From assembly GCA_949152475.1 (NCBI GenBank), contig OX424555.1, forward strand, positions 15,890,868-15,954,867: a stretch of 64,000 bases of DNA, given 5' to 3'. The stretch comes from Terebella lapidaria (Eukaryota; Annelida; Polychaeta; Terebellida; Terebellidae). Below the pieces are notes generated by a model. It saw nothing but the letters and a program-made list of their open reading frames with translations, made no database searches and had not been told where the DNA came from. Of this stretch, positions 34,001-46,380 are shown piece after piece. The position numbers and the translations under genes were made by a program. Numbering within the stretch: the stretch's first letter is position 1; each line of letters opens with the position of its first letter.

Positions 34001-37000
34001 GGTAGGTAGAGAGGGAGGTACTGGTTGGTGGACATTACCATGTCTACGGGTAGGTAGAGAGGGAGGTACTGGTTGGTGAACGTTACGATGTCTACGGGTA
34101 GGTAGAGAGGGAGATACTGGTTGGTGGACGTTACCATGTCTATGGGTAGGTAGAGAGTGAGGTACTGGTTGGTGGACGTTACCATGTCCACGGGTAGGTA
34201 GAGAGGGAGATACTGGTTGGTGGACGTTACCATGTCTGCTGGTAGGTAGAGAGGGAGGTACTGGTTGGTGGACGTTACCATGTCTACGGGTAGATAGAGA
34301 GGGAGGTACTGGCTGGTGGACGTTACCATGTCTACGGGTAGGTAGAGAGTGAGGTACTGGTTGGTGGACGTTACCATGTCCACGCGTAGGTAGAGAGGGA
34401 GATACTGGTTGGTGGACGTTACCATGTCTGCTGGTAGGTAGAGAGGGAGATACTGGTTGGTGGACGTTACCATGTCTGCTGGTAGGTAGAGAGGGAGGTA
34501 CTGCTTGTTGGATGTTACCATGTCTACTGGTAGGTAAGGAGAGAAGTACTGGTTGGTGGACGTTACCATGTCTATGGGTAGGTAGAGAGGGAGGTACCAA
34601 GTGGTGGACGTTACCATGTCTACGGGTAGATAGAGAGTGAGGTACTGGTTGGTGGACGTTACCATGTCTATGGGTAGGTAGAGAGAGAGGTACTGGTTGG
34701 TGGACTTTACCATGTCTACGGGTAGGTAGAGAGTGAGGTACTGGTTGTTGGACGTTACCATGTCTACGAGGAGGTAGAGAGCGAGGTACTGGTTGGTGGA
34801 CGTTACCATGTCTACGTGTAGGTAGAGAGGGAGGTACTGGTTGGTGGACGTTACCATGTCTACGGGGAGGTAGAGAGGGAGGTACTGGTTGGTGGACGTT
34901 ACCATGTCTACGGGTAGGTAGAGAAGGAGGTACTGGTTGGTGGACGTTACCATGTCTACGGGTAGGTAGAGAGGGAGGTACTGGTTGGTGGACGTTACCA
35001 TGTCTACGGGTAGGTAGAGAGGGAGGTACTGGTTGGTGGACGTTACCATGTCTATGGGTAGGTAGAGAAGGAGGTACTGGTTGGTGGACGTTACCATGTC
35101 TACGGGGAGGTAGAGAGGGAGGTACTGGTTGGTGGACGTTACCATGTCTACGGGTAGGTAGAGAGGGAGGTACTGGTTGGTGGACGTTACCATGTCTACG
35201 GGGAGGTAGAGAGGGAGGTACTGGTTGGTGGACGTTACCATGTCTACGGGTAGGTAGAGAAGGAGGTACTGGTTGGTGGACGTTACCATGTCTACGGGTA
35301 GGTAGAGAGGGAGGTACTGGTTGGTGGACGTTACCATGTCTACGGGTAGGTAGGGAGGGAGGTACTGGTTGGTGGACGTTACCATGTCTATGGGTAGGTA
35401 GAGAAGGAGGTACTGGTTGGTGGACGTTACCATGTCTACGGGTAGGTAGAGAGTGAGGTACTGGTTGGTGGACGTTACCATGTCTACGAGGAGGTAGAGA
35501 GGGAGGTACTGGTTGGTGGACGTTACCTTGTCTATGGGTAGGTAGAGAGTGAAGTACCAGTTGGTGGACGTTACCATGTCTACGGGTAGATAGAGAGTGA
35601 GGTACTGGTTGGTGGACGTTACCATGTCTACGGGTAGGTAGAGAGGGAGGTACTGGTTGGTGCACGTTACCATATCTACTGGTAGGTAGAGAGGGAGGTA
35701 CCGGTTGGTGCACGTTACCATGTCTACGGGTAGGTAGAGAGAGAGGTACTGGTTGGTGGACGTTACCGTGTCTATGGGTAGGTAGAGAGGGAGGTACTGG
35801 TTGGTGGACGTTACCGTGTCTATGGGTAGGTAGAGAGGGAGGTACTGGTTGTTGGACGTTACAATGTCTACTGGTAGGTAGAGAGGGAGGTACTGGTTGG
35901 TGGACGTTACAATGTCTACGGGTAGGTAGAGAGGGAGGTACTGGTTGGTGGACGTTATCATGTCTATGGGTAGGTAGAGAGGGAGGTACTGGTTGGTGGA
36001 CATTACCATGTCTACGGGTAGGTAGAGAGGGAGGTACTGGTTGGTGGACGTTACCATGTCTACGGGTAGGTAGAGAGGGAGGTACTGGTTGGTGGACGTT
36101 ACCATGTCTACGAGTAGGTAGAGAGGGAGGTACTGGTTGGTGGACATTACCATGTCTATGGGTAGGTAGAGAGGGAGGTACTGGTTGGTGGACGTTACCA
36201 TGTCTACGAGTAGGTTATAGAGGGAGGTACTGGTTGGTGGACGTTACCATGTCTACGGGTAGGTAGAGAGGGAGGTACTGGTTGGTGGACGTTACCATGT
36301 CTATGGGTAGGTAGAGAGTGAGGTACTGGTTGGTGGACGTTACCATGTCTACGGGTAGGTAGAGAGGGAGGTACTGGTTGGTGGACGTTACCATGTCTAC
36401 CGGTAGGTAGAGAGGGAGGTACTGGTTGGTGGAATTTACCATGTCTACGGGTAGGTAGAGAAGGAGGTACTGGTTGGTGGACGTTACAATGTCTACGGGT
36501 AGGTAGAGAGGGAGGTACTGGTTGGTGGACGTTACCATGTCTATGGGTAGGTAGAGAGGGAGGTACTGGTTGGTGGCATTGCCATGTCTACGGGTAGGTA
36601 GAGAGTGAGGTACTGGTTGGTGGACGTTACCATATCTACGGGTAGGTAGAGAGTGAGGTACTGGTTGGTGGACGTTACCATATCTACGGGTAGGTAGAGA
36701 GTGAGGTACTGGTTGGTGGACGTTACCATGTCTACGGGTAGGTAGAGAGTGAGGTACTGGTTGGTGGACGTTACCATGTCTACGGGTGGGTAGAGAGTGA
36801 GGTACTGGCTGGTGGACATTACCATGTCTACGAGTAGGTAGAGACTGAGGTACTGGTTGGTGGACGTTACCATGTCTACGGGTAGGTAGAGACTGAGGTA
36901 CTGGTTGGCGGAAGTTACCATGTCTACGAGTTGGTAGAGAGGGAGGTACTGGTTGGTGGACGTTACCATGTCTACGGGTAGGTAGAGAGGGAGGTACTGG

Positions 37001-40000
37001 TTGGTGGACGTTACCATGTCTACGGGTAGGTAGAGAGTGAGGTACTGGTTGGTGGACGTTACCATGTCTACGGGTAGGTAGAGAGGGAGGTACTGGTTGG
37101 TGGACGTTACCATGTCTACGGGTAGTTAGAGAGGGAGGTACTGGTTGGTGGACGTTACCATGTCTATGGGTAGGTAGAGAGGGAAGTACTGGTTGGTGGC
37201 ATTACCATGTCTACGGGTAGGTAGAGAGTGAGGTACTGGTTGGTGGACGTTACCATGTGTACGGGTAGGTAGGGAGTGAGGTACTGGTTGGTGGACGTTA
37301 CCATGTCTATGGGTAGGTAGAGAGTGAGGTACTGGTTAGTGGACGTTACCATGTCTACGGGTGGGTAGAGAGTGAGGTACTGGTTGGTGGACGTTACCAT
37401 GTCTACGGGTAGGTAGAGACTGAGGTACTGGTTGGTGGACGTTACCATGTCTATGGGTAGGTAGAGACTGAGGTACTGGTTGGCGGAAGTTACCATGTCT
37501 ACGAGTAGGTAGAGAGGGAGGTACTGGTTGGTGGACGTTACCATGTCTACGGGTAGGTAGAGAGGGAGGTACTGGTTGGTGGACGTTACCATGTCTACGG
37601 GAAGGTAGAGACTGAGGTACTGGTTGGCGGAAGTTACCATGTCTACGAGTAGGTAGAGAGGGAGGTACTGGTTGGTGGACGTTACCATGTCTATGGGTAG
37701 GTAGAGAGGGAGGTACTGGTTGGTGAACGTTACCATGTCTGTGGGTAGGTAGAGAGGGAGGTACTGTTTGGTGGACGTTACCATGTCTACGGGTAGGTAG
37801 AGAGGGAGGTACTGGTTGGTGGACGTTACCATGTCTATGGGTAGGAAGAGAGGGAGGTACTGGTTGGTGGACGTTACCATGTCTATGGGTAGGTAGAGAG
37901 GGAGGTACTGGTTGGTGGACGTTACCATGTCTACGGGTAGGTAGAGAGGGAGGTACTGGTTGGTGGACATTACCATGTCTATGGGTAGGTAGAGAGGGAG
38001 CTACTGGTTGGTACACACGTTACCATGTCTACGGGTAGGTAGAGAGGGAGGTACTGGTTGTTGGACGTTACCGTGTCTACTGGTAGGTAGAGAGGGGAAG
38101 TACTGGTTGGTGGACGTTACCATGTCTATGGGTAGGTAGCGAGGGAGGTACTGGTTGGTGGACGTTACCATGTCTACGGGTAGGTAGAGAGGGAGGTACT
38201 GGTTGTTGGACGTTACCTTGTCTACGGGTAGGTAGAGAAGGAGGTACTGGTTGGTGGACGTTACCATGTCTACGGGTAGGTAGAGAGAGAGGTACTGGTT
38301 GGTGGACGTTACCTTGTCTACGAGTAGGTAGAGAGAGAGGTACTGGTTGGTGGACGTTACCATGTCTACGGGTAGGTAGAGAGGGAGGTACTGGTTGTTG
38401 GACGTTACCTTGTCTACGGGTAGGTAGAGAAGGAGGTACTGGTTGGTACAAACGTTACCATGTCTACGGGTAGATAGAGAGGGAGGTACTGGTTGGTGGA
38501 CGTTACCATGTCTATGGGTAGGTAGAGAGGGGGGTACGGGTTGGTGGACGTTACCATGTCTACGGGTAGGTAGAGAGGGAGGTACTGGTTGTTGGACGTT
38601 ACCCTGTCTACGGGTAGGTAGAGAGGGAGGTACTGGTTGGTGGACGTTACCATATCTACTGGTAGGTAGAGAGGGAGGTACTGGTTGGTGGACATTACCA
38701 TGTCTACGGGTATGTAGAGAGGGAGGTACTGGTTGGTGGATGTTACCGTCTCTACGGGTAGGTAGAGAGAGGAGGTACTGGTTGGTGGACATTACCATGT
38801 CTACGGGTATGTAGAGAGGGAGGTACTGGTTGGTGGATGTTACCGTCTCTACGGGTAGGTAGAGAGAGGAGGTACTGGTTGGTGGACGTTACCATGTCTA
38901 CTGGTAGGTAGAGATGGAGGTACCGGTTGGTGGACGTTACCTTGTCTACGGGTAGGAAGAGAGGGAGGTACTGGTTGGTGGACGTTACCATGTCTACGGG
39001 TAGGAAGAGAGGGAGGTACTGGTTGGTGGACGTTACCATGTCTACGGGTAGGAAGAGAGGGAGGTACTGGTTGGTGGACGTTACCATGTCTATGGGTAGG
39101 TAGAGAGGGAGGTACTGGTTGGTGGACGTTACCATGTCTACGAGTAGGTATAGAGGGAGGTACTGGTTGGTGGATGTTACCTTGTTTACGGGTAGATAGA
39201 GAGGGAGGTACTGGTTGGTGGATGTTACCTTGTTTACGGGTAGGTAGAGAGGGAAGTACTGGTTGGTGGACGTTACCATGTCTACGGGTAGATATAGAAG
39301 GAGGTACTGGTTGGTGGATGTTACCATGTCTACGGGTAGGTAGAGAGGGAGGTACTGGTTGGTGGACGTTACCATGTCTACGGGTAGGTAGAGAGGGAAG
39401 TACTGAATGGTGGACGTTACCATGTCTACGGGTAGATAGAGAGGGAGGTATTGGTTGGTAGACGTTACCATGTCTACGGGTAGGTAGAGAAGGAAGTACT
39501 GGTTGGTGGACGTTACCATGTCTACGGGTAGATAGAGAGGGAGGTACTGGTTGGTGGACGTTACCATGTCTACGGGTAGATATAGAAGGAGGTACTGGTT
39601 GGTGGATGTTACCATGTCTACGGGTAGGTAGAGAGGGAGGTACTGGTTGGTGGACGTTACCATGTCTACGGGTAGGTAGAGAGGGAAGTACTGAATGGTG
39701 GACGTTACCATGTCTACGGGTAGATAGAGAGGGAGGTACTGGTTGGTAGACGTTACCATGTCTATGGGTAGGTAGAGAAGGAAGTACTGGTTGGTGGACG
39801 TTACCATGTCTACGGGTAGATAGAGAGGGAGGTACTGGTTGGTGGACGTTACCATGTCTACGGGTAGGTAGAGGGGGAAGTACTGAATGGTGGACGTTAC
39901 CATGTCTACGGGTAGATAGAGAGAGAGGTACTGGTTGGTAGACGTTACCATGTCTACGGGTAGGTAGAGAGGGAAGTACTGGTTGGTGGACGTTACCATG

Positions 40001-41594
40001 TCTACGGGTAGGTAGAGAGGGAGGTACTGGTTGGTGGACGTTACCATGTCTATGGGTAGGTAGAGAGGGAGGTACTGGTTGGTGGACGTTACCATGTCTA
40101 CGGGTAGGTAGAGAGGGAAGTACTGGTTGGTGGACGTTACCATGTCTACGGGTAGGTAGAGAGGGAGGTGCTGGTTGGTGGACGTTACCATGACTACGGG
40201 TAGGTAGAGAGGGAGGTGCTGGTTGGTGGACGTTACCATGTCTACGGGTAGGAAGAGAGAGAGGTACTGGTTTCGTGGACGTTACCATGTCTATGGGTAG
40301 GTAGAGAGGGAGGTTCTGGTTGCTGGACGTTACCATGTCTATGGGTAGGTAGAGAGGGAGGTACTGGTTGGTGGACGTTACCATGTCTATGGGTAGGTAG
40401 AGAGGGAGGTACTGGTTGGTGGACGTTACAATGTCTATGGGTAGGTAGAGAGGGAAGTACTGGTTGGTGGACGTTACAATGTCTATGGGTAGGTAGAGAG
40501 GGAGGTACTGGTTGGTGGACGTTACCATGTCTACGAGTAGGTAGAGAGGGAGGTACTGGCTGGTACAAACGTTACCATGTCTACGGGTAGGTAGATGGAG
40601 ATACTGTTCGGGATATGTTACCATGTCTACGGGTAGGTAGAGAGGGAGGTACTGGCTGGTACAAACGTTACCATGTCTACGGGTAGGTAGATGGAGATAC
40701 TGTTCGGGATATGTTACCATGTCTACGGGTAGGTAGAGAGGGAGGTACTGGCTGGTACAAACGTTACCATGTCTACGGGTAGGTAGAGAGGGCTGGTACT
40801 GGTTGGTGGACGGGCTCCCCACTCGGCCCTCGATATGATGTTGATATTATCACAGTCTGCGGAAGAAATTTGATCTTCAATATTTTTTCTGCGTTTTGAG
40901 ATCCAAGTCTCAAACAATGTTTTGGAGAAGTTTCAATTGACTTGCTGCGTGTACAATTGGTTGCTCACTTCCGTCCGGGACTTCACAGTCGCTAGCGGGA
41001 GACGATACCAGGTAGTCACTGGCTGACCATCCGTTCTGTGCACGATATAACATATGACTGTAGTCTCTAAACGATAACTCGCAACTGGGAATCTCAAGCA
41101 CCTTTCCAAGCAAGCACCATGCGGCTGTTCGTTACGGGCGGTGCCGCTATAGATACATACAGAGCTAGTGTACTCGAACTCCCAATAGTCATAATTGGTG
41201 CCGCTCAGATCACAGTTGACAGCGCCACCTGTGGCCGTGAAACAGGCTCCCGTGTTGGCAGAACCTATCACATTGCCGCATCCTGCAAATAAGTACGAGC
41301 TTCGATGGTCCAGTTCGATTTTAGCAACAGAATACGAACTCTTTGAATGTCTCTATATCAATCAATATGTATAATATGCCTGAACAAAGTTACAACAACG
41401 TCCATAATGTGTGGCAAGAATTGTCAAAGAATACCAGGGATATGGCCCAAAGTATTAGCATTTGTTTTGATTTGGGTTTGACCTGCATCTCTGATGTTGA
41501 CGCTGTCATCCGAGAAGCAGAGACAGTCCCCGGCTGAAGGCTGAGCCCGTGCCACAGACAACAGGGCCAGAACTCCGAGTAGTGTGTACAGCAT
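28020..41594 (-). CDS. Secreted SH3b + PGRP amidase-type protein, gene 1 (7 exons)
   Basis: Exons (minus strand): 41,594-41,483, 41,282-41,161, 41,035-40,969, 40,856-40,768, 28,999-28,903, 28,493-28,288 and 28,139-28,020. They have GT-AG borders and give 813 nt, 270 aa. A signal peptide ([17 protein letters not shown]) is followed by an SH3b-like domain at about 20-98 ([31 protein letters not shown]), then a PGRP/amidase-2 domain at about 103-270 ([53 protein letters not shown]). The zinc ligands and catalytic residues of T7-lysozyme-type amidases are all present: H134, Y169, H243, T249, C251. Such proteins bind bacterial peptidoglycan and may cleave the MurNAc-L-Ala amide outside the cell; SH3b domains often bind cell walls. 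A second ATG lies 18 nt upstream (41,612), but the signal peptide fits 41,594. Intron 4 is 11.8 kb, almost all minisatellite. The paralogue lies upstream at 56,349-60,233. Confidence 0.9.
29331..40815. repeat. Minisatellite, about 240 x 48 bp, in intron 4 of PGRP gene 1
   Basis: Tandem units of 48 bp fill the intron and run into exon 4. Read on the gene strand, a unit is the last 38 nt of an exon-4-like sequence ending GTAGACATG, then the donor GTAACG and four more intron bases. The exon end at 40,768 is therefore simply the first unit. Because 48 is a multiple of three, open frames of up to 790 codons appear on both strands (repeating MVTSTNQYLPLYLPVD on minus). They do not connect to exon 4 in frame, since a stop appears in the second unit. 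The units nearest the exon are the most divergent. Confidence 0.95.
31441..33050. repeat. Higher-order duplication inside the 48-bp array
   Basis: A block of about 770 bp (16 units) with the same order of variant units occurs twice in a row, about 31,441-32,270 and 32,250-33,050. Variant words such as GGTTGTCGGATGTTACC recur at 32,232 and 33,003. This shows block duplication by unequal exchange or slippage on top of the single-unit repeat. Confidence 0.7.
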
Positions 41595-41612
41595 TCTCGA
41601 GTCTATCGCCAC

Positions 41613-44600
41613 TGGTGGGTACTTCGTTCGATAGTTGCTGACAATGTTATGGTCTGCAAGGCACGTGTATATGTCTGGTATTTAGACTAATGACGTCGTA
41701 TCTTTGCTGTCGTGGAAAATTTCAACATATGGTGCTTGCGTTTATCAGACCAGGCGCTGCAGATAAATTGTGTATTGTTGTACGGGGTGTGCCATTGGGA
41801 AAGCAAATTCATTCATGAATGGATTTCCAATTCCAATCGCAAGGTGACATGGTTATTTGTCTTGTTTCCGGGATTGCTGCTTCCTGTTCTTGTACAGTTG
41901 CAAGCAACTCTGCATGTGCACCTTATTCTGGTCAGAGATGGAAAAGGGTAGGCAATATATGTAGCTACTTTCCTCGATCCGAAACTTTGGTAAACCCCAT
42001 ACTTTTAAAATAGCACGTGTGGACAAACACGTACATGTATATATGTTTTGGAAGCGGCTGTCGATGACATAACGTGATAACGTGCCTCGACCGTTAAGTG
42101 TGAATTGTGATGAGCAATTTGTGAAGGCAGAATTCAGGTTGTCTAAAACCTAAACAAACGGGAAAACGCGACTGGAAATATTAAGAACATCTAATGTACA
42201 TCTAAAAAATTCTGTAAAATGTTTTAGATTACTTTTTACACAGATGAATTTCCATAATAAATAAAATGTGGTATAGCACCAGCTGCATTGATCAGATACT
42301 CCTTTTTAGTTTTGAATTGAACTTCGCCACTTTCGACAATTTCAAATTGACATTAATATACTCGTTGAACGGAAATGATGCCTGAACTCTTTTCTGTGTT
42401 TTGATCCAAATTACTCCCCGTATCCAATAAAAAGCAATAAAATTGGGCTAAACTAGCGATAATTTCGGATTTTTAGGAAGAGCAGGGCTCTTCCTCTATG
42501 ATGTTGGTTTTTTTTGGATTTTTGAATTTTTTCTTTTGTTTACATTCTTGAAAGTGCCACTTGGAACCACAACAGGCTATCCAACTGTGGCTAATTGGGA
42601 GGGCCCGGGGCCCGTTGGGAGGAAAATGACGCCCGTGTACCTAATCATGGTTAATGTAATAAGTTATTAGCGATAATAATCCCAGGAGACGTGTGTTCCG
42701 ACCGTTTTTTTTTTGTATGTCACCGTTTCAAACCCATCACCACTCCCGTTTTGATCTCCACTGGAACAGTGCTTTCTTGCAATCATATGCACTCAAAGTT
42801 TTGGATATACATTCCGCACAATATATAGATACAGTATGGTATTGCAACAATGAAAAACAAGTTGATACGGCAACATAATAATTATGTGTTAGTGGTGGTA
42901 TTCCATATTCCAGTGGGCAAATTCAATTATCGTGTGGCCCCGATAAGCAGTCACGGCAGTCGGCCCGCCAGCCAGAGAGTCACTGAATTGTCCAATCGGG
43001 AAGCTGTCTTGGCGGACACACCCACATGTTTATGAGATACACGTGGATATAATGATATGCAAATGATCACGTGAGCGAGTCCCGCCAATTAGCGTACTGC
43101 CCCAAAAAATTGCTGCAGGGTCAAGGTCAAAATGCCAGCCGCCAAGAGATCGTCCAACTGAGTGCGGTATTTGTGGAAATACTTGTTACGACCCAAATAA
43201 ATGGTCTTTTCTATGACTCTTTCCTACTTCACTGGTAATACTTCATAAAAATATCACCACCGAAAGCTTGTTTATGGGGGAATTTAATTAAAAATGCCAT
43301 TGAAGTGAAACGAGATTTCAACGAGATTTGACTAAAAGGAACAGTCGGAAACAAACAAACAAACAAAACTTGGCAGATTTGCGGAGCTTTTACACGGGAA
43401 AAAACTTAGTTTCCTCCTAAAATAAGCAGAAACAAATGGATACTAGATCTAGCACTTTTATCATGTTTATGATAGTTTCATATTGCCGACGAGAATTGTC
43501 AGTGCTGATTTTGATAGCAGTCACACGGGCGGCGATTCGGGGTGGGGGGTGTGCCTGGGCTACTTCAGTATTTGGCAGCTGACACTACACACTGCACACT
43601 GACACAACATGTACGCTGATCTTCAAACCAACATTTGGGCAAGGAGAAACATGATCGTATTGATGAAAAAAGCTTTCATGCATGTCATGAATTATTGGAA
43701 ATGCAGACAAGTTATGTCTCTGCAGTACAAATCAAAACACTAAAAAAAAAATCCATAAAGAAATTTAAATCTAAGACTAAAGCTCAAAAAACATTGTGCC
43801 TCCTAAATCAGAAAAACATAATCAGAACCTTGAAAATCTTACACATTGGTCCCAAAAATAGTTGGGTGATTTTTAAACGTGTTCAACAAGGTAAAGCTTC
43901 TGACTTGTAGAGATTTCATGGCTGTAACGGAATAAGTAACATTAGTTTTATTGATTAAGTCTTATTGGCCACAATAAAAATAATTATTACAAGAAACATT
44001 TATTATTGGGTTCAACAATGTAAAGGTTCTGGGGCCCAGACGAGTCGACAGGTACCCAAATTCGGGGCGGGTCATACAATTACCTGGATCGGAATTTTGT
44101 TACTCGTATTTGAGAACAAATAAAGATATAGTTTTGAATATTTGTGATAAACACTAGTAAAATCACAAGAATGACAAGGAAATCATCAGGAAAAAAAACG
44201 ATAGTTTCATGAGGTCATGACATTGTGATCTTTCTCAAATTTGAAAATACCGGTAATTACTGACGAAACAAATAATATGTGTCAAAGATCAATGTCTGGC
44301 GTTTACGTGTTACAAATTGCTTCAGTGAGTATCATTCAAATTTTGCTATATATTTGGACGGGTCGGGTCAGACGACACAGGTACCGGGTTCGGAAATTTC
44401 CGACTCACTCGGGCCCTAAAAAGTTCTATCCAGTCATGACTAACCGAATAGGTTATCATTAGTTTTACTAGTTAAGTCTATTATTGACCACAATAAAAAT
44501 AGTTACATGACAAGAAAATAGTTACATGACAAATTTATTGGCCCAACAAGGTATAGATTCTGCCCAGTAGAGTTACAATATGGCCACAACATATATGTAC

Positions 44601-45365
44601 CAAATCAAATACAATATTAAAGGGTTTTCAAATAGTTCTGTGCAAACATTTTCGAAGCTCTTCCTTTGAGGCCAGTGGCCCTTGTTCTCATTCGTGTCTC
44701 GGGTTTTCATTGTAACCAACATATAGTTCCACCGACCAGGAACTCAAAAAGCTAATGCAAGATGACAAAATTACATTTTCCGAACTTCCTCTGAGCTTTT
44801 GCTCAAGCTATTGTTTTTGTTTTCTCCCTTTTCATGCTCATTGTACAGCACAAAAACTTTTAATGGACCACTTTGTCCATACAGCACATGTTACTTTCTC
44901 TTAAAGACAGGCGGGTGATCGTTTGCGAATGTCGCATTCACGAAATCATTAAGCTTCTCAAAAGCTTCTCAATTATGACCATTAGGGACCGTTCGCGAAA
45001 ATAAATCGTAAAGATAAGTAGCCCATGTTCATATTACTCTGTCCCGTGACCTTATACCGGGACCTATTGTCCTGGCACAACCAAGCGTCATATATCAGGG
45101 TTATTGATAACGAGTCTATATCATAACGAGAATATTACCACCTGGTGTATCCATACCACTTAGCATTTTTGACCTGTTTATATACACACATGTATTTGCT
45201 GTTCCCAGTGTATCATCTTGTGAATTGACACACTTCACCTGTCAATCAAACGGCAATTTCCCACCAAGTTTTAGACCTTTAATACCCCCAAAGTTGACTT
45301 CCCGGCTAACATGGGCTCTCACGAATCTGAGAAAACTCGTAAAATTTAGTGCAATGCTTTGATAT
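41613..45365. other. Intergenic region upstream of PGRP gene 1; no gene seen
   Basis: The promoter of gene 1 must lie at the low end. A weak TATA-like CTAAATA lies on the minus strand near 41,680. At about 43,880, 44,010 and 44,540 three degenerate copies of a repeat (CAACAAGGTA, TTCTG, CCACAATAAAAATA) are seen. A lysine-rich open frame at 43,635-43,910 has no resemblance to any family and is probably chance. Confidence 0.45.
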
Positions 45366-46260
45366 TGTGACGTTTGGTAATGACTTGTTTTCGGTGTGGC
45401 CCAAAAAACCTGGTTTCTCTGATCGTATAGACTTTATGTAACTCCCGCTCGTTGTGATTCGAGAGCCGTCACTAAATTGGTGTCCCCCAACGCTGGTGTA
45501 TCATCACTCCGTAGCTTACCGGCTTCACTTAGGCAAGAAGCAACTCAGATGTAAATAAATTGAAGATTTATATACATCAAATCAACTTACAATTGTATGG
45601 CTGGTCACCCACGTGACGTACAAATATGAAGTTCAGACATGGAGCACTGTACGATCACATTTCAAAAATAAATAGTGCACGAGGGCACAACTAAAAAGAG
45701 TTCTTAGCCGGCGGCGTCTCTCTGTCCCTTCCCGTTGAAGTTTCCCGTCCCGTTTAGTCGAATGGTTTCTCCAGGTAGTCGGTCTAATCCCGGTTGACTC
45801 TAAGGCCCTGAAGAAGGAGTCGTCCGCACGGAGTTCGTCGAGTCCCTTGGCTGTGGCGGTGACGATCTCCCCACGGTCGATGTCGCTGTTGCAGTGCTCT
45901 CAGAGCGGCCGTCCGCTCTCCCTTATATAGCCAGGGTGGCTGCGCGCGCATCTTCGTCCGCGAACGTATCTTCCGCACTCTTCTCCACGTGGTGAAGACT
46001 GCGTCCGCGAACGGTTCTTCCGCGAAGGCTCCTCTTCCGCGAACGGTGCTTCCGCGACTGATGCTTCCGCTGACGATGCTTCCGCAATCGTGCTTCCGCG
46101 AACGGTTCTTCCGCGAACGATGCTTCCGCTGATGATGCTTCCGCAATCGTGCTTCCGCGAACGGTTCTTCCGCGAACGGTGTCTTCGCAAGTGGACTTTG
46201 TAGATCACGTGACCGTTCCTAACGAACGTTTCAGCGCGGCAGTTGCATGGTTTTGTTACA
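45366..46260 (-). repeat. 3' LTR of the Gypsy element
   Basis: 895 bp, starting TGT and ending ACA on either strand, matching 55,301-56,195. It contains a cluster of about 15 copies of the word TTCCGCGAACG or close variants (45,955-46,195). Confidence 0.95.
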
Positions 46261-46380
46261 ACTCCACCCTTTCTGGAGATCAACGTCCCCGTTGATCCTT
46301 TCTCTCTCTTCTTTTCTCTTCTTCCTCCTTCTTCGTCTTTTCCTGCCTGTCTGTTGTTTACAGGGCTCTCTCCCTCCACT

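Noticed and set aside
33829-36201. Open frame of 790 codons (repeating MVTSTNQYLPLYLPVD) as a giant repetitive protein
   Set aside because: It is a by-product of a 48-bp unit length. Frames are open on both strands, it begins and ends within the array, and it does not join PGRP exon 4 in frame.
29331-40815. CRISPR-like array
   Set aside because: Units are contiguous 48-bp repeats without spacers, in a eukaryotic intron.
43635-43910. Lysine-rich 91-codon frame as a gene
   Set aside because: No recognisable domain, AT-rich low-complexity composition, no paralogue or promoter seen.
45784-46379. Basic Arg-rich frames in and next to the LTRs as proteins
   Set aside because: They are translations of the repeated TTCCGCGAACG word within the LTR and are duplicated in the other LTR.
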